Source: Clostridiaceae bacterium (GTDB lineage Bacteria; Bacillota; Clostridia; Saccharofermentanales; UBA5734). From it: a DNA stretch of 5,159 nt. The notes under the pieces were generated by a model that worked only from the letters and a program-made list of their open reading frames with translations, was not told the origin of the DNA and did not search any database. The stretch spans positions 1 to 5,159 of the forward strand of contig JAAYKS010000261.1 in assembly GCA_012522285.1 (NCBI GenBank), in the 5' to 3' direction. The translations under genes were made by a program, and so were the position numbers. Below, in pieces: positions 1-4,386 of this stretch. Every line of letters begins with the position of its first letter. Position 1 is the first letter of the stretch.

Positions 1-237
1 ACCGGCCTGTCGGTCGGCGATCCGCGCAAGTCGGTTTTGTTGCAACACCCGTTCGCGGATCTGTGGAACTGGTCCGCGGGATCTCCGCTGACCTTTGACC
101 GGGTCGATTATGTGCTGCGCGACGGGTTGATTTCAGACATCCGCATCTCACGCCAATATGCCGATTTGGCGGAGGCGATCGCCAAGGCGTCCCGGCTGAC
201 CCCCACACCCGTTCCCGACGGAACGGACGCTCCCTGA
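1..237 (+). CDS. C-terminal end of an unidentified protein (5' partial)
   Basis: The frame is open from the first base and ends at TGA 235-237, giving 78 visible codons; the start lies outside the window. The visible piece has a hydrophobic and aromatic stretch (HPFADLWNW, about residues 16-24), then TFDRVDYVLRDGLISDIRI and an Ala-rich helix-like segment, and finishes with a loose Pro/Thr-rich tail (TPTPVPDGTDAP). The pattern 'TF..RVDYVL.DGL' faintly recalls the C-terminus of endonuclease/exonuclease/phosphatase-fold proteins, but the Ser-Asp-His signature that closes that fold is absent, so I do not assign it. The sequence has no obvious membrane segment. It is followed 25 bases later by its own terminator, so it is probably the last gene of an upstream transcription unit and is not part of the transketolase operon. 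Coding status is well supported by codon use (G/C-rich third positions); function is unknown. Confidence 0.7.
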   Translation, partial: TGLSVGDPRKSVLLQHPFADLWNWSAGSPLTFDRVDYVLRDGLISDIRISRQYADLAEAIAKASRLTPTPVPDGTDAP

Positions 238-262
238 CAGCGTGTTCGAATCCTCAAAGCCC

Positions 263-289
263 GCCGGCCGATCGACGGCCGGCTTTTTT
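263..289 (+). terminator. Intrinsic terminator of the upstream unit
   Basis: A perfect 8-bp GC-only stem (263-270 pairs with 276-283) closes a 5-base loop (ATCGA) and is followed directly by six T residues (284-289). Three A residues sit just upstream of the stem. It lies 25 bases after the TGA of the upstream gene and ends that transcription unit before the transketolase operon. Confidence 0.9.
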
Positions 290-352
290 GCGCCTCCGGG
301 CTCTGCCCCTCGCACTCTCTTGTCACTGTACTTCCCACATCCGGGTTCGCAG

Positions 353-364
353 GGAATGCATTCC
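353..364. promoter_or_regulatory. 12-bp perfect palindrome, candidate operator
   Basis: GGAATGCATTCC is a perfect inverted repeat in the gap between the upstream terminator and the transketolase operon. A weaker inverted pair, TTCCC (332-336) and GGGAA (352-356), overlaps its left half. The position, about 40 bases upstream of the best -10 candidate and 130 bases upstream of the first start codon, would suit a dimeric repressor or activator. No regulator gene is in the window, so the binding protein is unknown. A 12-bp palindrome in about 200 bases is only mildly unlikely by chance. Confidence 0.3.
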
Positions 365-401
365 GTGTACCAAACCGCACGGATGGGAGCGGCCGATATG
401 T

Positions 402-407
402 TAAAAT
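402..407 (+). promoter_or_regulatory. Possible -10 element of the transketolase operon promoter
   Basis: TAAAAT matches the TATAAT consensus at five of six positions and sits in the only A/T-rich patch (397-408) of an otherwise GC-rich gap. The region 16-18 bases upstream (around 378-385, ACGGAT) does not resemble TTGACA, so this would need an activator or would be a weak promoter. A perfect TTGACA lies downstream at 413-418 but has no -10 partner at the right distance. Confidence 0.25.
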
Positions 408-480
408 GAGCGTTGACATCATGCGACTTCTCCCCGTTCACGACGTGCGCCGCCAGGGGTCGGACCGGTCGCAATAAAGA

Positions 481-485
481 AAGGA
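481..485 (+). promoter_or_regulatory. Ribosome binding site deciding the first transketolase start
   Basis: AAGGA, within the purine run GAAAGGAA, is separated from the ATG at 493 by 7 bases, an optimal spacing. The alternative in-frame ATG at 487 lies only one base after the same site, too close to be used efficiently. This favours 493. Confidence 0.7.
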
Positions 486-492
486 AATGGAT

Positions 493-1320
493 ATGGAAGC
501 GGACAACAACACGATCCAATGCATCGCCAACCGAATCCGTGCGGAAGTCGTACGGATGGTCGGCCCTGCGACTCCAGGTCACTTTGGCGGCTCCTTCTCG
601 CTCGCGGAAACCGTGGCGACCCTGTACTTCAGGGTGATGAAGGTCGACCCCCAAAATCCCGGCTGGCCGGACCGCGACCGGCTGATTCTCAGCAAAGGTC
701 ACGCGGGCATTGTCCAGTACACCGCAATGGCGGTGGCGGGTTATTTTCCCGTGGAGGAGCTGTACTCGCTCAAAAAACTGGGCAGTCGGCTGCAGGGACA
801 CCCCGACCTCACGAAACTTCCGGGCATCGAGGCCAACACCGGATCGCTCGGTCAGGGCCTTTCGATGGCGAGCGGACTCGCCGCGGGGCTGCGACTGGAC
901 GGCCGCGCATCCCGCGTGTTCTGCGTCGTCGGCGACGGGGAGCTGGCCGAGGGACAGATCTGGGAAGCCGCGATGGCCGCGCGTGTCCACAAACTGGACA
1001 ACCTGACGGCGATTCTGGACTACAACACGGTGCAGGCGATGGGCACGGTAAAGGAACGCTTTGACACCACCCCCTATCGCGAGAAATGGGATGCGTTCGG
1101 CTGGAACACGATCGAGGCAGACGGCCACGACATCCAGTCGCTGACCGACGCGTTCGCCGCGGCGGCACAGGTCAAAGGGAAACCGAGCATCGTCATCGCA
1201 CATACGATCAAAGGCAAGGGACTCGACTACGCGGAAGGGAACGCGGCCTACCACAACGGCACGTTGTCCCCCGAGCAGTGTGAAGCCGCCATCGGGCTGT
1301 TTATGTCCCGGAGCCAGTGA
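493..1320 (+). CDS. Transketolase, N-terminal (TPP-binding) subunit
   Basis: This is the thiamine-diphosphate-binding half of a split, two-gene transketolase, a cytosolic enzyme that moves a two-carbon ketol unit from a ketose to an aldose in the non-oxidative pentose phosphate pathway or a catabolic variant. The protein has 275 residues, normal for the N subunit. Numbered from 493, it shows GHFGG (His30) near the N-terminus, SKGHA (His70), GHPD (His103), a GSLGQG loop from about 117, and the TPP/metal motif GDGE with Asp148, Glu153 and Asn178 (DYN). It ends with AHTIKGKG (His236) and a YHNG segment where split enzymes usually have WHG. By alignment these match yeast His30, His69, His103, Asp157, Glu162 and Asn187, so the cofactor site looks intact. 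The TGA stop overlaps the AGGAGG site of the C subunit, which starts 12 bases later, so the two are tightly coupled. An alternative start at 487 would add two residues but is poorly spaced from the ribosome binding site. Confidence 0.95.
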   Translation: MEADNNTIQCIANRIRAEVVRMVGPATPGHFGGSFSLAETVATLYFRVMKVDPQNPGWPDRDRLILSKGHAGIVQYTAMAVAGYFPVEELYSLKKLGSRLQGHPDLTKLPGIEANTGSLGQGLSMASGLAAGLRLDGRASRVFCVVGDGELAEGQIWEAAMAARVHKLDNLTAILDYNTVQAMGTVKERFDTTPYREKWDAFGWNTIEADGHDIQSLTDAFAAAAQVKGKPSIVIAHTIKGKGLDYAEGNAAYHNGTLSPEQCEAAIGLFMSRSQ

Positions 1321-1325
1321 GGAGG
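1320..1325 (+). promoter_or_regulatory. AGGAGG ribosome binding site of the transketolase C subunit
   Basis: A perfect AGGAGG overlaps the last base of the N-subunit stop codon (TGAGGAGG) and lies 7 bases before the ATG at 1333. It supports that start over the in-frame ATG at 1339 and indicates translational coupling of the two subunits in fixed ratio. Confidence 0.85.
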
Positions 1326-1332
1326 AAACGAC

Positions 1333-2931
1333 ATGGGAATGCAAAACCAGCGTAAAGTCTACGGCGAAACCATGGTTCGCCTGGGCGCAACCCGGTCGGA
1401 CCTCGTGATGTGCGAAGCCGACCTTGGAAAATCCACCATGAGTGCGATGTTTGAAGCCGCGTACCCCGACCGCCATTTCGAAATGGGGATTGCGGAAGCG
1501 GATATGATCTCTTTTGCCGCCGGCCTGGCTCTTGCGGGCAAACAGCCCTTTGCCAACACCTTTGCAGTGTTCGCGAGCGGCCGCCCCTATGACCAGATCC
1601 GGACCAGTGTCTGCACCGCCCGGCTCAACGTGCGGATCGTCGGATCCAGCGCGGGATTGTCGGACTATGGCGACGGCGCCACCCATCAGGCGATCGACGA
1701 CATCGCGATCATGCGGGTGCTGCCCAACATGACCGTGCTCTGCCCGGCGGACGGGATCGAAATGGAGCGGATGATCGAGACAGTGGTGGAGTATGACGGA
1801 GGTCCGGTCTATATCCGTTCCTGCCGCAACGATCTCCCGGACATTTTGCCCGCGGATTACAAGTTTGAAATCGGGAAACCTTATGTGGTCCGGGACGGAT
1901 CGGACGCTACGGTCTTTGCGATGGGCAAGATGGTCTCGGTTGCGCTGTCCGCTGCCGATCTGCTCGCCGCGGAAGGCGTCTCCCTGCGAGTGGTTAATGT
2001 CAGCACCCTCAAGCCGTTGGACGAAACCCTCGTGGTCGAGATGACCCAGGGTACGCGGGGCGTGGTCGTCGCCGAGGAGCACTCGGTGATCGGGGGCCTG
2101 ACCTCCGCCATCGCCTACGCCATCCGCAACGCCGGCCTGCCGCTCGAAGCGGTCGCGGTCATGGATCAGTTCGGACAGTCTGCCCATACGTACGAAGACC
2201 TGTTGACCTTCTATGGGTTGACGGACACCCATATCGCCGAAAAAGTGCGCACGGTCCTGGCCAAAGCCTGCCCGGAACCCCGCCACGCAAGAGAGAAAGG
2301 ACGGAACCTTTTTATGACCGGAACCATGAAAGCCGTGGTCAAGTACGGCGCCAATGCCGGCGAGACCGCGCTCCAGGACAAGCCCATCCCGCAGATCGGA
2401 CCCGACGACGTACTCGTCAAAGTCGCCTACATCGGCATCTGCGGCACAGACCCGCATATGCACATGAACCTCACCAATCTCACCGTCGCGGTACCGATGA
2501 TTTTTGGACACGAGTTTGCGGGCACCATCGCGGAGCTCGGCGCGAACGTCCAGGGCTGGACCGCGGGCGATCGCGTCACCGTCGAGACCCACGCGGATTA
2601 CTGCGGGACCTGTGAAATGTGCCGCACCAACCGTTACCACCTGTGCCGCGACCGCAAAGGCTACGGCTTCCAGGCCGACGGCGCGTTTGCTTCCTATGTG
2701 CGTGTTCCTTCGAGGATCCTGCACCGGGTGCCGGAAAACGTTTCGCTGCGGGACGCCAGCCTCACGGAGCCGCTGTGTGTCGGATACAAGTCGATGGTCG
2801 ACAACAGCAACATCCGTCCGGGCGACACCGTCGTCGTCATCGGCCCCGGCCCGATCGGCATGGTGTGCATCAAGATGGCACAGATCTGCGGCGCAAGCGA
2901 GATCATCGCGGTCGGTGCCAACGGAGACTAG
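1333..2931 (+). CDS. Transketolase C-terminal subunit, fused in frame to the N-terminal part of a zinc dehydrogenase
   Basis: Residues 1-312 form a complete transketolase C subunit (PYR and C-terminal domains). Visible landmarks are Arg7, EADLGKST (Asp30, Ser34), the catalytic GIAEAD (Glu55, which activates TPP; yeast Glu418), the aromatic pocket NTFAVF (Phe77, Phe80), DGATHQ (Asp114 and His118; yeast Asp477 and His481) and RSCRNDLP (Arg165; yeast Arg528). Ser106 stands where yeast has His469, a phosphate ligand. A normal subunit of this type ends near residue 312 (EKVRTVLAKA). Here codon 313 is TGC, one base from TGA, and the frame continues through 15 spacer-like residues into the dehydrogenase Met at residue 328. 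It ends at TAG 2929-2931, after 205 dehydrogenase residues, for 532 residues in all. A true designed fusion is unlikely: the linker encodes an intact ribosome binding site and the dehydrogenase part is cut mid-domain. The C-subunit activity is probably retained if the tail folds or is degraded. Confidence 0.85.
   Translation: MGMQNQRKVYGETMVRLGATRSDLVMCEADLGKSTMSAMFEAAYPDRHFEMGIAEADMISFAAGLALAGKQPFANTFAVFASGRPYDQIRTSVCTARLNVRIVGSSAGLSDYGDGATHQAIDDIAIMRVLPNMTVLCPADGIEMERMIETVVEYDGGPVYIRSCRNDLPDILPADYKFEIGKPYVVRDGSDATVFAMGKMVSVALSAADLLAAEGVSLRVVNVSTLKPLDETLVVEMTQGTRGVVVAEEHSVIGGLTSAIAYAIRNAGLPLEAVAVMDQFGQSAHTYEDLLTFYGLTDTHIAEKVRTVLAKACPEPRHAREKGRNLFMTGTMKAVVKYGANAGETALQDKPIPQIGPDDVLVKVAYIGICGTDPHMHMNLTNLTVAVPMIFGHEFAGTIAELGANVQGWTAGDRVTVETHADYCGTCEMCRTNRYHLCRDRKGYGFQADGAFASYVRVPSRILHRVPENVSLRDASLTEPLCVGYKSMVDNSNIRPGDTVVVIGPGPIGMVCIKMAQICGASEIIAVGANGD
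2269..2313 (+). other. Probable lost stop codon and translated intergenic spacer
   Basis: Codon 2269-2271 (TGC, Cys313) falls exactly where a transketolase C subunit normally stops and is one substitution from TGA. The following 42 bases translate to PEPRHAREKGRNLF, which has no family resemblance. They contain the AAAGGA ribosome binding site of the dehydrogenase, as an ordinary intergenic spacer would. I infer stop loss (TGA to TGC) that joined two formerly separate genes. Confidence 0.5.
2296..2301 (+). promoter_or_regulatory. Internal ribosome binding site for the dehydrogenase
   Basis: AAAGGA within the purine run GAGAGAAAGGA lies 12 bases before the ATG at 2314, slightly longer than ideal but usable. 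It supports an independent start for the dehydrogenase inside the fused frame. Confidence 0.5.
2929..2931 (+). other. In-frame amber codon inside the dehydrogenase
   Basis: TAG separates GANGD from QRLQMA with no shift of frame and no missing residue relative to the family spacing D-x-x-R-L. The next codon is CAG, so the context is TAG CAG AGA: it matches the CAR part of the known leaky motif TAG-CAR-YYA but not the YYA part. Confidence 0.9.
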
Positions 2932-2943
2932 CAGAGACTGCAG

Positions 2944-3366
2944 ATGGCCTTGACCTACGGCGCGACCGCCGCGGTCAACAGCCAGGAGCCCGGTGCGATC
3001 GAAAAGATCATGGCGCTGACCGACGGATACGGCGCCGACCTGGTCGCCGATACCGCGGGCGTGTCCGCCACCCTCAAGCTGTCGCTCGACGTGGTGCGTC
3101 CCTTTGGCCAGATCACCAAGATCGGCTGGGGACCCAAACCGGTCGACTTTTCGATCGACAAACTCCTCCAGAAATCCGCGACCCTGCAGGGTCATTTCTC
3201 CCACACCTGGGATGTATGGGAAAAGTGCCTGACCCTGATGAAAAAGGGGCAGGTCGACCTCGGTCAGCTGATCACCCACGAGCTGCCGCTCGACCAGTGG
3301 GAAAAGGGATTTGAGCTGATCGAAAACCGCGAGGCGATGAAGGTCGTTCTGACTCCGATCGACTGA
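2944..3366 (+). CDS. C-terminal fragment of the zinc dehydrogenase (post-amber remainder)
   Basis: This is the 140-residue stretch a gene caller would report from the first ATG after the amber codon. It carries the rest of the NAD(P)-binding fold and the C-terminal part of the catalytic domain (for example DGYGADLVADTAGV at about 24-37, and GQITKIGWG), ending in the typical MKVVLTP tail. There is no good ribosome binding site before 2944; the nearest purine run, GGAG at 2923-2926, is 17 bases away. Independent translation is therefore doubtful and the fragment alone has no glycine motif or zinc ligands. It is best seen as the 3' part of the interrupted gene above. Confidence 0.5.
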   Translation: MALTYGATAAVNSQEPGAIEKIMALTDGYGADLVADTAGVSATLKLSLDVVRPFGQITKIGWGPKPVDFSIDKLLQKSATLQGHFSHTWDVWEKCLTLMKKGQVDLGQLITHELPLDQWEKGFELIENREAMKVVLTPID

Positions 3367-3392
3367 CCGGAAACAGGGCACATCAACCAGGA

Positions 3393-3426
3393 GGGGCGTC
3401 CGGCCAAAAACCGGACGCCCCTTTTT
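3393..3426 (+). terminator. Intrinsic terminator of the transketolase/dehydrogenase operon
   Basis: An 11-bp perfect GC-rich stem (3393-3403 with 3411-3421) closes a 7-base loop (CCAAAAA) and is followed by five T residues (3422-3426). It lies 26 bases after the dehydrogenase TGA. Read on the minus strand the hairpin has no following T-tract, so it is directional for the plus-strand operon, although it could still mark the end of the convergent radical SAM transcript. No separate terminator is visible after the radical SAM gene. Confidence 0.92.
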
Positions 3427-3462
3427 GTGGCCTGTGCCTGTACCTGCGCAGCCGTGCTCTTG

Positions 3463-4341
3463 CTACAGCAGCCGCAGCTGCCGGTCTTCCTCTTCCGGAA
3501 ACGCCCTCAGATAGGCAAAAACGGATTCCGGATCATGCAGGATCCCCCGGGCTTCGCACGCGGCATGGAATCGCTCCATCAGTTCCGAGTTGCGGTCGCT
3601 CATACATTGATACGAAGATCCATACCGCTGTATGTATTTTTCTTTCAGTCCGGGAAAGTGGCGGTCAAGCGAGGCAAAAAAGTATTCCCGGTCCCCCTCC
3701 CGCAGTGTCACGCCCATTCCGAAGGTGAGAATGCCCTGTACCCCCGCGTCGAAACAATACGCCAGAATCCCGTCGAGATTCTCCACGGTGTCGTTGAGAT
3801 AGGGCAGGAGAGGGGAGAGCCAGACCACCGTCGGGATGCCCCGCTCCCGAAAAGCCAGGAGTGTCTCATAACGTCGGCGCGTGCTGCAGACGCGGGGTTC
3901 CAGAATCCGGCACAGCGGCTCGTCGTAGGTGGTGAGAGTCATCTGAACGACACACTTTGCCTGCCGGTGAATACGTTCCAGCAGATCGATATCCCGCAGA
4001 ATGCGGTCGGATTTGGTCTGTATGGCCAGTCCGAACCCGTACTGTGCGACCAGCTCGACACAGCGGCGGGTCAGCCCGAGGGTTTCCTCGCAGTGCATGT
4101 AAGGGTCGCTCATGGCGCCCGTCCCGATCATGCACTTTCGCCGCTTGCGACGGAGAGATGCCTCCAGCAGTTCCGGTGCATTGCGCTTGACTTCGACGTC
4201 CTCAAAATCGTGCTGCATCTGGTAGCACACGCTTCGGCTGTCACAATAGATACAGCCATGCGTGCAGCCCCGATAGAGGTTCATGCCGTTCTTGGCGGAC
4301 AGGATTCCCTTGGCCTCTACAAAGTGCATCTTGTTTCCCAT
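3463..4341 (-). CDS. SPL-family radical SAM protein (COG1533-like)
   Basis: The protein has 292 residues from ATG 4341. The radical SAM 4Fe-4S motif CX3CX2C is Cys26, Cys30 and Cys33 (RGCTHGCIYCDSR), preceded by the family-typical AKGILSAKNGMNLY. GTGAMSDPYMHCE (73-85) and AIQTKSDR (106-113) match the SAM-binding and barrel strands of the spore-photoproduct-lyase-like family. Members outside true SplB have no proven reaction, so DNA repair cannot be assumed. The chain is Cys-rich (13 Cys), with Cys70, 84, 94, 130, 144, 152, 196, 246 and 262 beyond the cluster and Cys39. The start is uncertain: no ribosome binding site precedes 4341, and relatives commonly begin M-H-F/Y-V, pointing to ATG 4329 (288 residues). 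It lies 45 bases after the glycoside hydrolase in the same direction, so co-transcription is likely. The gap holds only a short hairpin (4365-4377) without a T-tract. The gene ends in TAG. Confidence 0.9.
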   Translation of the reverse strand: MGNKMHFVEAKGILSAKNGMNLYRGCTHGCIYCDSRSVCYQMQHDFEDVEVKRNAPELLEASLRRKRRKCMIGTGAMSDPYMHCEETLGLTRRCVELVAQYGFGLAIQTKSDRILRDIDLLERIHRQAKCVVQMTLTTYDEPLCRILEPRVCSTRRRYETLLAFRERGIPTVVWLSPLLPYLNDTVENLDGILAYCFDAGVQGILTFGMGVTLREGDREYFFASLDRHFPGLKEKYIQRYGSSYQCMSDRNSELMERFHAACEARGILHDPESVFAYLRAFPEEEDRQLRLL

Positions 4342-4369
4342 CGGACCCGCACGGCTACCATCGGCCCGC
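4338..4369 (-). repeat. Short imperfect direct repeat at the radical SAM start
   Basis: On the minus strand GCGGGCCGATGG (4369-4358) recurs as GCGGGTCCGATGG (4350-4338), seven bases apart and differing by one inserted T. The second copy includes the upstream candidate ATG of the radical SAM gene. It looks like a small duplication or slippage product; no function is evident. Confidence 0.5.
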
Positions 4370-4386
4370 TGCGCGGGAGGAAAAAG

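Larger units (their letters stand above)
2314..3366 (+). pseudogene. Zinc-dependent medium-chain alcohol/polyol dehydrogenase interrupted by an in-frame TAG
   Basis: This belongs to the Zn-dependent MDR family (COG1063: threonine, sorbitol and L-iditol dehydrogenase relatives), which oxidises a secondary alcohol to a ketone with NAD(P)+ in the cytosol. Read from ATG 2314 to TGA 3364-3366 it spans 350 codons, a normal family length. The catalytic zinc ligands are Cys43 (GICGTD), His66-Glu67 (GHEFAG) and Glu152 (TEPLC); the structural zinc cysteines are 97, 100, 103 and 111; the Rossmann glycine motif GPGPIG is at 177-182. Codon 206 is TAG, right after the second Rossmann strand (IIAVGANGD). 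Family-like sequence resumes at once in the same frame (QRLQMALTYGAT) and runs to a normal C-terminus (MKVVLTPID). Relatives often have D-E-x-R-L at this point, so GAG or AAG to TAG is the simplest origin. Without readthrough the product lacks most of the cofactor domain and is inactive. Position after the transketolase genes suggests a sugar-alcohol substrate. Confidence 0.75.

Noticed and set aside
413..418. Perfect TTGACA as a -35 box
   Set aside because: No -10-like hexamer lies 16-18 bases downstream (around 435-442 reads GTTCAC), and no RNA start would fit well; kept only as a comment on the promoter entry.
519..1064. Other-frame ORFs within the transketolase N-subunit gene
   Set aside because: They overlap a gene with full catalytic motifs, lack ribosome binding sites and have the Arg/Gly/Pro-rich composition of GC-rich shadow frames.
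2929..2931. Pyrrolysine insertion at the amber codon
   Set aside because: Pyrrolysine is known mainly from methylamine methyltransferases and a few other proteins; the position in an MDR Rossmann loop has no catalytic role, no Pyl machinery is in view, and the radical SAM gene uses TAG as a stop.
148..3381. A 1,077-codon stop-free frame on the minus strand covering the whole operon
   Set aside because: It is codon-aligned antisense to the real genes, which all lie in the same forward frame and avoid TTA, CTA and TCA codons; that alone keeps the antisense frame open. It ends exactly at a TCA codon in the upstream gene. Its translation is Arg/His/Gly/Val-rich with no family motifs and it crosses a terminator hairpin.
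4365..4377. Hairpin between the glycoside hydrolase and the radical SAM gene as a terminator
   Set aside because: The stem is only 5 bp with a 3-base loop and no T-tract follows it on the minus strand, so it does not look like a terminator.
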